Positions 38,629 through 51,721 are shown, counted from the stretch's first letter. The stretch is DNA of 64,000 nt from Bacillus massiliglaciei (GCF_900098925.1 NZ_LT622359.1:552649-616648); one strand, 5' to 3'. Made by a program: numbers and translations. The notes: generated by a model not told the origin, from the sequence alone.

Positions 38629-39387
38629 TTACTTTAATCGGACTTCCAGAGAAGTAAGAGCATCTTTAACCGTAGACATGGTTGGTATGGAGGACATATC
38701 TAAATTTAACCTTGTCGCGACTATTGTCAATTCAGGTCTTAATCCGGTGATAATACAGCTCACGCCTAAAAGGGATAATACACTGGATATTTTAAATAAG
38801 TAATCTGCAACAACTTCGTCTAAAGTATACAGTCCTGAGAAATCTATAATTAAGCAGTCTATGGATTGTCTTTGAACTTTATTTGGTACTGTGTCTAAAA
38901 TTTGTTTTGCTCTTTCCTCATCTATATATCCAACTAAGGGAAGTACGGCAATACCGTTTAAGAGGGGGACAAGGGTAGATGAAAGTTCGTTTACTTGCTT
39001 CATCATTTCTTTCTGTCTTTTTTCCGTTTCTTTTCTTTCTGATATATCGCGTACATACGTCTGAATGGCTTTGGTTTCCCCGATTAATAGAGGATGACAA
39101 TACAATTCAACATCGACTGTTGTACCATCCATCTTATAAATCGTTTCTTCAATAATATCTGCCGGTTTTTCGTATGCTGACTCAATTCTTTTCACTATAG
39201 CTTTCTTTGAAGTTTCTTTAAATATATCTAAAGGACTGTTTCCAATAACTTCTTCTTTTGCAGCTCTAAAGAAATTCTCTGCTGCTTTATTAATATAGAG
39301 TATCTTGAAATCCGTATGGATAATCAGCGGATCAAGAGAATATTCAATTACTTGCCGATAATCAATTTTCGAAATAGTATCGTTCAC
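38629..39387 (-). CDS. PAS-STAS protein, RsbR/stressosome-like
   Basis: A 252-residue cytosolic sensor. Residues 8-125 form a PAS domain (YSLDPLIIHTDFKILYINKA and YVRDISERKETEK at its end), then a short coiled coil, then a STAS domain (about 145-250) with DCLIIDFSGLYTLDEVVADYL and CIITGLRPELT, the form seen in RsbR-type stressosome proteins. In B. subtilis such proteins have a globin-like or LOV domain at the N-terminus and feed sigma-B; the other stressosome genes (rsbS, rsbT) are not nearby. The start is GTG with AAGGAG 9 bases upstream. Signal unknown. Confidence 0.85.
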   Translation of the reverse strand: MNDTISKIDYRQVIEYSLDPLIIHTDFKILYINKAAENFFRAAKEEVIGNSPLDIFKETSKKAIVKRIESAYEKPADIIEETIYKMDGTTVDVELYCHPLLIGETKAIQTYVRDISERKETEKRQKEMMKQVNELSSTLVPLLNGIAVLPLVGYIDEERAKQILDTVPNKVQRQSIDCLIIDFSGLYTLDEVVADYLFKISSVLSLLGVSCIITGLRPELTIVATRLNLDMSSIPTMSTVKDALTSLEVRLK

Positions 39388-39716
39388 AATTCTTCACTCC
39401 TTCATAGTAGGTTAACGCTTTTCTATGCTTTCTTCAAGATTCAATATTACCCAAAGATTTCTTTCTGGATGATCTGAATTTCCCACTGGACACGGATAGA
39501 TCATCTGGTTTCGGCCCTGCTATTTATACAGCGATAGTATTTTTTTATGTGAATTTTTAGTCTGAAAGCTGAATCAGGTTGATCGTTTCTAGAACTTGAA
39601 TGATTGATTATGGAAAAAATAATAGATTGTTATTATTTTCCGAATTTTAATAGAGTAAAAGCTTTAAAGGGAGCGGATGGCATGATATACATAAAGATAC
39701 ACAAGGGTGATCAGAA
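39388..39716. other. Intergenic region upstream of the PAS-STAS gene and the pseudogene
   Basis: AT-rich, divergent promoters expected. One inverted repeat, GATGATCT at 39468-39475 with AGATCATC at 39498-39505, could be an operator. No gene found. Confidence 0.4.
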
Positions 39717-40223
39717 TTGAAGAAAGTCCTGTTAATCACCTTTAGCTTTATTGCTGTTGCCGGGGCCGTCATGTGGTATGCATTTAACCCAATGTCTAAA
39801 GAAACGCTATCGGTTAAAGAGACCGAATCAAAACGTGATGGCGGTAAAATGATTGAAATAAAAGAAGCGAACGCCAAACCCGCCGAAGAGAGTTTCCTAT
39901 GGATATGAGTGAAGACGCTTTAAGAAATGCGCTTCATGGGATGTCCCATCAAAAAATCAAAGCAAATGATAAATGGGGATTTATTCCGTTAACCGAAGAA
40001 CGTGTAGACAGATTGAAGGCTGTAACAGAAGCTGGTATGTATAAGGAAAAAAATGTATATCTAGGTATTCGGTAATCGTTGGTCGAAAAATGATTTTTCA
40101 CGGGTGGATCAAGATCATAATGCCATATGGGGATTACAGAACGGAAATGTTGGCAAAGCAACTGGTATTTTATCGACGGCTGAAGAAAAAAAGTTCATCG
40201 AGGAACATTTTGATGTGCAATAG
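39717..40223 (+). pseudogene. Frameshifted DUF6241-like membrane-anchored protein
   Basis: The frame starts at a TTG after AAGGGTGATC and reads a signal anchor (KKVLLITFSFIAVAGAVMWY) and linker. At about 39894-39899 the frame shifts (TTTCCTATGG where TTTCCCTATGG would keep frame), continuing as MDMSEDALRNALHGMSHQK to a stop at 40073. The first frame resumes near 40065 as FGNRWSKNDFSRVDQDHN and ends at 40223 after IWGLQNGNVGKATGIL. The parts in order resemble a DUF6241-type protein as I recall the family. One lost base and one gained base explain both breaks. Function unknown. Confidence 0.8.
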
Positions 40224-40273
40224 AGTTTGAAAGAGGTATCGAGAGGCAGATTGCTTCTTTTATACATGATGAA

Positions 40274-40298
40274 AAGCACTGCCTATTCGGCAGTGCTT
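40274..40298. repeat. 25-bp target duplication (hairpin), left copy
   Basis: AAGCACTGCC-TATTC-GGCAGTGCTT split into its stem and loop: a perfect 10-bp stem. It is identical to 41858-41882 on the other side of the IS1182-type element. The ancestor was probably the bidirectional terminator between the DUF6241-like gene and the catalase gene. Confidence 0.85.
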
Positions 40299-40299
40299 C

Positions 40300-40348
40300 A
40301 GGCTGTAGACAAACTCGTGAAAATCGAGTTTATCTACAGCCTTTTTTA
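40300..40348 (+). terminator. Hairpin at the left end of the IS1182-type element
   Basis: AGGCTGTAGA-C-AAACTCG pairs with CGAGTTT-A-TCTACAGCCT, followed by six T. It would stop transcription entering from the pseudogene side before the transposase start; part of it is the terminal inverted repeat. Confidence 0.85.
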
Positions 40349-40388
40349 TATTAAAATGGAGGTAACAAATTTACTTGAGGTGACCAAT

Positions 40389-41747
40389 ATGCTTTCCAAA
40401 TATTCTTCTACTCAAAGAAATCAAATTGAAATGATTGCGCTGGATGAACTTGTTCCTGCGAACCATTTGGTTCGCAAACTAGAAAAAGCGATCGATTTTT
40501 CATTTATTTATTCGTTAGTAGAGGATATGTATTCAGATGTAGGTCGTCCAAGTATTGACCCGGTAATTCTTATTAAAATGACATTTATTCAGTACATATT
40601 TGGTATCCGCTCCATGCGCAAAACGATTGAAGAAATCCAGACCAATATGGCTTATCGATGGTTTTTAGGATTCGGATTTCATGATAAAATCCCCCATTTT
40701 TCTACCTTCGGTAAAAACTACGAACGCAGATTCAAAGATACGGATTTGTTTGAACAGATTTTCTATCATATTATAAGCGAAGCTGCTAAGAAGAAGTTAA
40801 TCAGTGCCGAACATATTTTTATTGACTCTACACACGTTAAAGCTAGTGCGAATAAACGAAAGTTTCAAAAGAAAGTTGTCCGTAAAGAAACAAAAGCATA
40901 TGAACAACGTCTTCAAGAAGAAATCAATCAGGACAAAGAGGACCATGATAAGAATCCCTTCCCTCCAGATAAATTCGAAAAAAATGAAACGAAAGAAATC
41001 AAAGAAAGTACGACAGATCCTGAGAGTGGATATTATGTAAAAGATGAAAGAACGAAGCAGTTTGCTTATTCTTTTCACGCTGCTTCAGATAGGAATGGAT
41101 TTGTATTAGGGACCATCGTAACTCCTGGTAATACGCATGATAGTCAGATACTTGAGCCTTTGGTTGAGAAAGTAATGGAAGAAGTTGGGAAGCCTGAAGC
41201 TGTTGCTGCTGATGCAGCCTATAAGACACCAGTAATTACAAATTATCTAATAGAAAATGACATCACGCCCGTTTTACCTTATACACGTCCGCGTACAAAA
41301 GAGGGATATTTTCGGAAACATGACTATGTTTACGATGAGTACCATGATTGCTATTTATGCCCGCAGGGCAATGTGTTGAACTACTCAACGACTACTAAGG
41401 AGGGGTATCGTCAGTATAAGTCTGATCCTAAAATATGTAAAGATTGTCCAGTGATCATGAATTGTACCCAAAGTAAGAACCACCAAAAGCTCATTCAGAG
41501 ACATATATGGGAAGGGTACGTAGAAGAAGCAGATCATCTCCGACACCATCAAACCATAAAAGATATCTATGCCAAACGTAAAGAAACCATTGAGCGAGTC
41601 TTTGCGGATGCAAAAGAAAAGCATGGCATGCGTTGGACAACGTTAAGAGGTCTAAAAAAATTGTCCATGCAGGCGTTGCTTACTTTTGGTGCCATGAATT
41701 TAAAGAAGATGGCAAATTGGACTTGGGTCAATCCTCAAACCGGCTAA
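40389..41747 (+). CDS. IS1182 family transposase
   Basis: DDE transposase of 452 residues starting at MLSKYSSTQRNQ, with GAGGTG about 7 bases upstream. It shows the N-terminal DUF772-type domain (LDELVPANHLVRKLE, then HFSTFGKNYERRF), the catalytic Asp in IFIDSTHVKAS, Asp in AVAADAAYKTP, and Glu in RKETIERVFADAKEKHG, plus a zinc-like Cys pair region (CYLCPQG, CKDCPV, CTQSKN). No breaks. A longer upstream reading (to 40227) would run through the left hairpin and is rejected. Confidence 0.94.
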   Translation: MLSKYSSTQRNQIEMIALDELVPANHLVRKLEKAIDFSFIYSLVEDMYSDVGRPSIDPVILIKMTFIQYIFGIRSMRKTIEEIQTNMAYRWFLGFGFHDKIPHFSTFGKNYERRFKDTDLFEQIFYHIISEAAKKKLISAEHIFIDSTHVKASANKRKFQKKVVRKETKAYEQRLQEEINQDKEDHDKNPFPPDKFEKNETKEIKESTTDPESGYYVKDERTKQFAYSFHAASDRNGFVLGTIVTPGNTHDSQILEPLVEKVMEEVGKPEAVAADAAYKTPVITNYLIENDITPVLPYTRPRTKEGYFRKHDYVYDEYHDCYLCPQGNVLNYSTTTKEGYRQYKSDPKICKDCPVIMNCTQSKNHQKLIQRHIWEGYVEEADHLRHHQTIKDIYAKRKETIERVFADAKEKHGMRWTTLRGLKKLSMQALLTFGAMNLKKMANWTWVNPQTG

Positions 41748-41808
41748 TTATGGGGCTCGATGAGCCCTCAAAATTAAAAATACAACGATTAAATAGGAAA
41801 AATAAGAG

Positions 41809-41845
41809 AAAGGCCTTCGGAAGGGATTCCTTCCGAAGGCCTTTT
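41809..41845 (+). terminator. Terminator of the IS1182-type transposase
   Basis: A perfect 16-bp stem (AAAGGCCTTCGGAAGG and complement) with loop GATT and four T, inside the right end of the element. Confidence 0.92.
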
Positions 41846-41857
41846 GTCGACAATCTG

Positions 41858-41882
41858 AAGCACTGCCTATTCGGCAGTGCTT
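41858..41882. repeat. 25-bp target duplication (hairpin), right copy; catalase-side terminator
   Basis: Identical to 40274-40298. It lies 30 bp beyond the catalase stop codon and should act as terminator for that minus-strand gene. Confidence 0.85.
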
Positions 41883-41911
41883 TATTTAAGTATGGACCAC
41901 ATGCAGCCTGC

Positions 41912-43555
41912 TTAATAAGGGTCTGCGTCGTGGCTTTTCTTCACAGCATCTTCTGTGGCTTCTTTGGCAGCTAATGTACCTTCGCCAAATCTTGTTTTAC
42001 CGGCTTCACGGCCTGGGATTTTATTTTCCATTTGCTGTATTTCTTTCATTACCTTATCGATGCCTTCTTTCACTCGGCGTCCGTATTCTTCATCCGCCTG
42101 TGTGAAGTGATGAACCATGGCATCTTGAATTTTCTTGTCACAAATCGCAAGGGCTTCTGACAAGTTTTTGATCAATTCATCGCGTTCCCAATCTTCAAAG
42201 CTGCGGTAAGTATCACCGGCTTGGCCGTAGTTGTTCGGGCGGTCTATTGGTGCACTCATGGCCGCCGCATTATATGTTGGCCGATGCGGAGGGAGTACTT
42301 CTTGTCCTTCTTCCTGATAACCGCCGAGCATGGATGGTTCATAATTAATATGTGGATTTTCTCCAGACTCTTTAGGATCACGGATATCCATCTGGCCGCG
42401 ATGCTGGTTTGTACGAACATCGGTTTTTGGTGCATTTACAGGCAATTTCAGATAGTTTGCACCTACGCGATAGCGCTGTGTATCAGAGTAAGAGAATGTA
42501 CGGCCTTGGAGCATTTTATCGTCTGAAAAGTCCATTCCGTCAACAAGAACCCCAGTACCAAAGGCAGCTTGTTCAATTTCTGCGTGGTAATCAACTGGGT
42601 TGCGGTCAAGAACCATCCGTCCTACTGGACGCCATGGGAATTTATCCTCCGGCCAAAGTTTAGTATCATCAAGCGGATCAAAATCCAGCTCAGGATGATA
42701 GTCATCCTCCATAATTTGAACAAAAAGTTCCCATTCTGGATATTCGCCTCTTTCAATGGATTCATATAAATCTTGTGTCGCATGACCGGTGTTCTTAGCT
42801 TGAACTTCGTTTGCCTCTTCTTGCGTTAAATTGCGAATCCCTTGCTTTGGCTCCCAATGATATTTCACCAGCACTGCCTCGCCTTTATCATTTACCCATT
42901 TATAGGTGTTTACACCAGAACCTTGCATATGGCGGTATGTTGCAGGAATGCCCCATGGAGAGAATAGGAATGTAATCATATGTGTAGCTTCAGGTGAACG
43001 GGAAACGAAGTCAAACATCCGCTGAGGATTCGGTACGTTTGAAGCTGGATCAGCTTTAAATGCGTGAATCATATCAGGGAATTTCATGGCGTCGCGAATA
43101 AAGAAAATTTTCAAATTGTTGCCCACAAGATCCCAGTTTCCGTCTTCTGTATACATTTTCACAGCAAAACCGCGAGGGTCACGCGCAGTTTCTGGAGAGT
43201 CTTTTGCCCCTGCTACTGTGGAGAATCGAACCATTAGCGGTGTTTTCTTACCTGCGCCGGAAAAAACTTTTGCACGGGTATATTTCTCTACAGGTTCATC
43301 GCCGACTTTTCCGTATGTTTCAAAATAACCAAACGCACCGGCACCACGTGCGTGTACGACACGCTCTGGGACTTCTTCCCGGTCAAAATGAGAAATTTTT
43401 TCAATGAAATGGTAATTTTCAAGAGTTGCCGGTCCTCTGTTGCCGATTGTACGGATGTTTTGGTTGTCCTTTACGGGATGGCCTTGTCGAGTTGTCAGCG
43501 TTTCACGTTTCACTTCTTGTTCGTTTGAAGCATTTTTGTCTTTGTTTTCACCCAC
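41912..43555 (-). CDS. Haem catalase (KatA/KatX type, small subunit)
   Basis: Breaks down hydrogen peroxide. The 547 residues include the distal His in [14 protein letters not shown] (near 66), Asn in [15 protein letters not shown], and the proximal haem Tyr region RMFSYSDTQ-like ([13 protein letters not shown], near 352). The C-terminal 60 residues ([15 protein letters not shown] to the end) extend beyond the 483 residues of KatA; the length equals that recalled for B. subtilis KatX, the spore catalase. The start is GTG, 8 bases after AAGGAGG. A Fur/PerR-type palindrome upstream suggests peroxide or metal control instead of, or in addition to, sporulation control. Confidence 0.94.
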   Translation of the reverse strand: MGENKDKNASNEQEVKRETLTTRQGHPVKDNQNIRTIGNRGPATLENYHFIEKISHFDREEVPERVVHARGAGAFGYFETYGKVGDEPVEKYTRAKVFSGAGKKTPLMVRFSTVAGAKDSPETARDPRGFAVKMYTEDGNWDLVGNNLKIFFIRDAMKFPDMIHAFKADPASNVPNPQRMFDFVSRSPEATHMITFLFSPWGIPATYRHMQGSGVNTYKWVNDKGEAVLVKYHWEPKQGIRNLTQEEANEVQAKNTGHATQDLYESIERGEYPEWELFVQIMEDDYHPELDFDPLDDTKLWPEDKFPWRPVGRMVLDRNPVDYHAEIEQAAFGTGVLVDGMDFSDDKMLQGRTFSYSDTQRYRVGANYLKLPVNAPKTDVRTNQHRGQMDIRDPKESGENPHINYEPSMLGGYQEEGQEVLPPHRPTYNAAAMSAPIDRPNNYGQAGDTYRSFEDWERDELIKNLSEALAICDKKIQDAMVHHFTQADEEYGRRVKEGIDKVMKEIQQMENKIPGREAGKTRFGEGTLAAKEATEDAVKKSHDADPY

Positions 43556-43629
43556 AGATAAAACCTCCTTAAAGTAATCATCCTTATTTTGCCTAATCGT
43601 AAGTCATTTCATGCAAAATAAGAATCTTT

Positions 43630-43664
43630 TAATAATAATCATTATTATATAATGATTATTATTA
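43630..43664. promoter_or_regulatory. Large Fur/PerR-type palindrome upstream of catalase
   Basis: Two perfect 15-bp arms (TAATAATAATCATTA and its complement) around TTATA. Each arm contains a 7-1-7 box TAATAAT-C-ATTATTA like those of Fur and PerR, with ATAAT/ATTAT cores. The second base of each half (A) does not decide between PerR (T) and Fur (G). Confidence 0.75.
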
Positions 43665-44132
43665 GTTCATTTCTAGTTTAATCCATGAATTCTTATAAAT
43701 GCAAATAATATGATAATTTTACTTTTAAGTAGAATAAGTCGATTATCTAAGAATTTGCGGACGCTTCTTGCTTGATTTTTATCATGTATGTATATTTCAC
43801 TGCCCCTGTTTCCCTTCCGTGGATTGTTTTAGATATTCACTTGGGAAAGAATGAAAGGGGCTACGTTAAGTTTTGGCTTATGTAAAAACGGCTGGATGAA
43901 GGCATACAAAAATCAAAGCTGGGAAAGAAGCTGATTAGTATAAAGATTACCTTAAAGAAAGGAAACTTAAACGTGTTCCCAGAAAAAATTTGCCACTTTT
44001 GGCGAATTGTAAAAGCGGGCGGTGAGGAGATAGTTAATAAACGAGATTTAATAAAAAAAGCAACCGCTTTCATTATTTTTTGTATTGTATTTCCTTTTGT
44101 TATTGTAGAATGAATAGGGGAGGGATTTGCAC
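43665..44132. other. Long intergenic region between the catalase gene and sigL
   Basis: Holds the catalase promoter region at its left and the sigL promoter (possible -10 TAGAAT at 44106-44111) at its right. A 27-codon plus-strand frame at 43852-43935 lacks a convincing ribosome site. Nothing else seen. Confidence 0.4.
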
Positions 44133-45458
44133 GTGAATATGAAAGCTGGTCTTTTTCAACAACAAACGTTAAAGATGACGATGACACAGGAACTCACTCA
44201 GGCTATCACCCTTTTGCAATATTCAGCACAAGAACTTTCTGAATTTTTAGAGAATAAAATACTTGAAAATCCAATTTTATCCCTTGAAGAACCATCTTCT
44301 GCCTATCCATTGTCTTTCGGACGTAAAAAACGAAAACGAAATGATAAAAAGTTTGATTCAAATGATTGGATTGAGCAAGTCAGCGAAGATACTTCGTCGC
44401 TGGAACGGCATATCCTGTCACAGGTTCATTTGAATAAACTGTCAAAGGATGAGTATAAAGGATTGCTGTTTCTGATTCGCAATCTGGATGAAAACGGCTA
44501 TTTGCGTATCCGGCTTGAGGATATCTCTCTTCCGGGAGTGACAGAGGAGATGCTTGACAAATGTCTTGAAATCTTACACCAGGCCGAGCCTTATGGAATT
44601 GGGGCAAGGGACCTGCAGGAATGCCTTTGGCTGCAAGCTTATGCAGACGGAGAAAGTCCGCTGGCTGAGCTGATTCTTGAAAAGTACTTTCTGGAGTTTG
44701 CAGAAAGGCGATGGAAAGAACTGAGCAAGAAGATTGGCGTTTCCATGAAAGAAATCCAGGATGTGTCTGACTATGTTCAGACGCTGAGCCCGCGTCCGGC
44801 CTCAGGCTTTCATCAGGAAAAATCCAGTTACATAATCCCTGATGTTGTAGTGGAATATAAGAGTGGACAGTGGCTGGTTGGGCATACTGATGGCACAATC
44901 CCTGTTTTGACGGTGGATCAGGGGTATATGTCTAAGTTGAAAAGCTACCAGGATCCGGGGGTTCAGCGTTTCATTCAGGATAAAATGCAGGAATACCACT
45001 GGATAGCAAAGGGGATTCAGCAGCGCAAAGAGACGATAGTACGGGTTATGCGCTGTATTGTGGCCAGACAGCCGGAATGCTTTTACTATGGAATGGATTA
45101 TTTAAAACCTATGGTAATGAAAGAGGTTGCAGATGAGCTTGGAATTCATGAGTCGACAGTCAGCCGAGCTGTGAAAGGCAAGTATGTGCAAACTCAATTT
45201 GGCACGATTGAAATGAGAAACTTTTTTACGGTCTCCCTGCCCTCGGTAAATCAGGAAGAAGATGTATCAGGGCAAAAGGCAAAGAAGCTGTTGGCTGATT
45301 TTATACAAGGCGAAGATAAAAGAAAGCCTTTATCCGATCAGGAGCTTATGAAACGTTTGAAAAATGAGCACGGGCTTCTGCTGGCAAGAAGAACAGTTGC
45401 GAAATATAGAGAACAATTAGGTATACCCTCTTCAACAAAGAGGAAAAGATACGATTGA
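44133..45458 (+). CDS. sigL: RNA polymerase sigma-54 factor SigL (RpoN)
   Basis: Directs transcription from -24/-12 promoters together with AAA+ activators; in B. subtilis it serves amino acid catabolism and other carbon functions. The 441 residues show the Gln-rich region I (LFQQQTLKMTMTQELTQAITLLQ), the core-binding domain (about 95-280), the helix-turn-helix (MKEVADELGIHESTVSRAVKGKY) and the RpoN box ARRTVAKYREQL near the end. GTG at 44133 is preferred since GGAGG is 9 bases upstream. Overlaps the next gene by 4 bases. Confidence 0.95.
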   Translation: MNMKAGLFQQQTLKMTMTQELTQAITLLQYSAQELSEFLENKILENPILSLEEPSSAYPLSFGRKKRKRNDKKFDSNDWIEQVSEDTSSLERHILSQVHLNKLSKDEYKGLLFLIRNLDENGYLRIRLEDISLPGVTEEMLDKCLEILHQAEPYGIGARDLQECLWLQAYADGESPLAELILEKYFLEFAERRWKELSKKIGVSMKEIQDVSDYVQTLSPRPASGFHQEKSSYIIPDVVVEYKSGQWLVGHTDGTIPVLTVDQGYMSKLKSYQDPGVQRFIQDKMQEYHWIAKGIQQRKETIVRVMRCIVARQPECFYYGMDYLKPMVMKEVADELGIHESTVSRAVKGKYVQTQFGTIEMRNFFTVSLPSVNQEEDVSGQKAKKLLADFIQGEDKRKPLSDQELMKRLKNEHGLLLARRTVAKYREQLGIPSSTKRKRYD

Positions 45459-45706
45459 AAAGAGTGGGAGCAGTGGAAGTACGTTTTTATACCAGAGCAC
45501 AATGCCCATTGTGCCAAAAGGCAAAAAAAATTCTGGATGAACTGCGTCTGGTACACAGCGTTTACTATGAAGAAATTGATATTCATTCCAGTGATGAACT
45601 AGTTGAAAAATATGGGCTGATGATCCCGGTCATTGAAAGGGATGGAGATGTTATTGGATATGGGCAGATCAATAAAAATCAATTATTACAAAATTTAATC
45701 AAATGA
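45455..45706 (+). CDS. Glutaredoxin-like thiol protein
   Basis: An 83-residue thioredoxin-fold protein with the redox motif CPLC (near residue 16-19, RAQCPLCQKAKK) and the cis-proline in GLMIPVIE. It belongs to the glutaredoxin/DUF836 group; substrate unknown. The start is a TTG that overlaps the sigL stop, with AGAGG 10 bases upstream; GTG codons slightly downstream are alternatives. Translationally coupled to sigL. Confidence 0.82.
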   Translation: MKRVGAVEVRFYTRAQCPLCQKAKKILDELRLVHSVYYEEIDIHSSDELVEKYGLMIPVIERDGDVIGYGQINKNQLLQNLIK

Positions 45707-45719
45707 TTGGTTAAATTAT

Positions 45720-45748
45720 TTGAAGAACTAAATTATTCCTGTTAGAAT
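45720..45748 (+). promoter_or_regulatory. Promoter of the cggR-gapA operon
   Basis: TTGAAG, 17 bases, TAGAAT. The CggR operator lies about 40 bases downstream of the start site. Confidence 0.75.
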
Positions 45749-45784
45749 ACAAATATAAAAGCAGGGATATTTTTTTTAGAGAAG

Positions 45785-45821
45785 TGGGACAAAAAATGTC
45801 TATGCGGGACGCTAAGTGTCC
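45785..45821. promoter_or_regulatory. CggR operator
   Basis: TGGGAC-N6-TGTC-N4-CGGGAC-N6-TGTCC: nearly exact fit to the tandem B. subtilis CggR site. Repressor dimers on the two halves block elongation from the upstream promoter unless fructose-1,6-bisphosphate is present. Confidence 0.93.
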
Positions 45822-45845
45822 TTCTGTGATTTAAGGGGTTTTTAT

Positions 45846-46877
45846 ATGCGTTCCTTACTCGAAGTACAAAGAAAATTATTACCTGATTTTTTGAAAACTA
45901 TGCAAAAACGCTATGAAGTTTTAAGGAGCATCAGATTTATGCAGCCGGTTGGACGGCGCAGCCTTGCTGCCAGCCTTCATCTGACAGAACGGACACTTCG
46001 AAGTGAAGTGGAATTTCTGAAAGAACAGCATTTAATCGCTGTACTGAGCTCTGGCATGTCTTTAACAGAAGAAGGCCAAGAAATTCTGGGAAAATTAGAC
46101 GGAATAATGAGGGAAGTATCGGGTATAGACATAATGGAGCAAAAGCTTGAACGTTTGCTCGGTGTTGATGAGGTTATTATTGTCTATGGTAACTGTGAAG
46201 AATCCATCTGGGTGAAGAAAGAAATGGGCAAAGCCTGTGCACAGAGAATGAAACAGGAATGGAAGGAAAGGAAGATTATCGCTGTTACAGGAGGATCTAC
46301 CATGGCGGATGTAGCCAATTCCTTACTGCCTGATGAATCAGGCAGAGAAGTTTTATTCGTCCCTGCACGCGGAGGAATTGGCCAGAATGCAGAAAACCAG
46401 GCAAACACCATTGTCGAAAAGATGGCACAGAAATTAAAGGCAGATTACCGAGTCCTGTATGTGCCCGATCAATTAAGCGATGAATCGTATTCATCCTTCA
46501 TGAAAGAACCGTCTATTAAGGAAGTTATGTCAATCATCCGTTCTTCAGAGATGATTGTACATGGGATTGGTGAAGCCATGAAAATGGCAGAAAGAAGAAA
46601 ATCTTCTGATGAAATCATAAAATTACTGGAAGATGGAAAAGCTGTGGGAGAAGCCTTTGGCTATTACTTTAACGAGTCAGGCCAAGTGGTGCATAAAGTC
46701 CCCACTGTCGGCATCCAGCTTGAAGATCTTACATCAGAAAAAAGAGTGATTGCTGTCGCAGGCGGAGAGCATAAAGCAAAGGCGATTCAATCATATATGA
46801 AGGGGTCACCTTCTTCTGCGGTGCTGATTACGGATGAGGCAGCAGCAATGGAATTAATAAAGGGAAATAGGCTGTAA
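45846..46877 (+). CDS. cggR: Central glycolytic genes regulator CggR
   Basis: Repressor of the lower glycolysis operon, relieved by fructose-1,6-bisphosphate. The 343 residues have an N-terminal winged helix-turn-helix (about 20-85, GRRSLAASLHLTERTLRSEV) and a SorC-type sugar-phosphate domain (about 95-340; VTGGSTMADVANS, VPARGGIGQNAENQAN, VGIQLEDL). ATG at 45846 with AAGGGG 9 bases upstream. An operator lies directly before it, so it represses itself and gapA. Confidence 0.95.
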   Translation: MRSLLEVQRKLLPDFLKTMQKRYEVLRSIRFMQPVGRRSLAASLHLTERTLRSEVEFLKEQHLIAVLSSGMSLTEEGQEILGKLDGIMREVSGIDIMEQKLERLLGVDEVIIVYGNCEESIWVKKEMGKACAQRMKQEWKERKIIAVTGGSTMADVANSLLPDESGREVLFVPARGGIGQNAENQANTIVEKMAQKLKADYRVLYVPDQLSDESYSSFMKEPSIKEVMSIIRSSEMIVHGIGEAMKMAERRKSSDEIIKLLEDGKAVGEAFGYYFNESGQVVHKVPTVGIQLEDLTSEKRVIAVAGGEHKAKAIQSYMKGSPSSAVLITDEAAAMELIKGNRL

Positions 46878-46891
46878 TTTTTCACTTATAA

Positions 46892-47914
<1,023 letters not shown>

Positions 47915-47937
47915 GAACGGTTGAAAAAGCGGCTGAC

Positions 47938-47962
47938 CCCGAAGACAGGTTAAGTCTTCGGG
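47938..47962 (+). promoter_or_regulatory. Stable hairpin after gapA
   Basis: CCCGAAGAC pairs with GTCTTCGGG over a 7-base loop; no T-run. It may stabilise the gapA message 3' end. Confidence 0.6.
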
Positions 47963-47973
47963 CCGGCTGATAT

Positions 47974-48000
47974 AAAAACTTCACGCAGGTGAGGTTTTTT
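47974..48000 (+). terminator. Terminator between gapA and pgk
   Basis: AAAACTTCAC with GTGAGGTTTT (one T-G pair) around GCAG, continuing into a T-run. Probably partial, so that pgk can be reached by read-through. Confidence 0.8.
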
Positions 48001-48079
48001 CTGTTCTGCTGAATTTGTTGGATAAAGATGGTATTATTTAAGAGGGTATATCCAGTTTTGTCTTATTCTATCGTTTCTT

Positions 48080-48109
48080 TTGGCAATTTTAATGAAAGCG
48101 GATTATAAT
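48080..48109 (+). promoter_or_regulatory. Promoter of pgk-tpiA-gpmI-eno
   Basis: TTGGCA, 18 bases, TATAAT, giving the lower glycolytic genes a promoter independent of CggR. Confidence 0.75.
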
Positions 48110-48117
48110 GACAAATG

Positions 48118-48153
48118 AAAAGGGAGTTGGGATTTTCGGCCCTCTCCCTTTTT
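48118..48153 (+). terminator. Promoter-proximal hairpin in the pgk leader
   Basis: AAAAGGGAG (48118-48126) pairs with CTCCCTTTT (48144-48152), inner GGG with CCC, followed by T. It begins within a few bases of the predicted transcript start, so it looks like an attenuator or a 5' stabilising hairpin. It could also serve as a terminator for transcripts coming from gapA. Confidence 0.65.
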
Positions 48154-48203
48154 GACTGAAAAGAAAACATAAAACTTGAGCGTTTGAGGAGGTCCTTTGG
48201 TTC

Positions 48204-51721
<3,518 letters not shown>

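Larger units (their letters stand above)
40299..41857 (+). mobile_element. IS1182-family insertion sequence, complete
   Basis: A 1559-bp element. The left end begins CAGGCTGTAGACAAA; the reverse complement of the right end begins CAGATTGTCGACAAA (12 of 15 agree). It holds one intact transposase and has a strong terminator hairpin at each end (40300-40348, 41809-41845), which isolates it from outside transcription. Flanks are two copies of a 25-bp hairpin. Long, variable duplications and preference for palindromic targets are known for this family (from memory). Confidence 0.88.

Noticed and set aside
44380..44898. 172-codon minus-strand frame inside sigL
   Set aside because: Antisense shadow of a clear sigma-54 gene; no family features or ribosome site.
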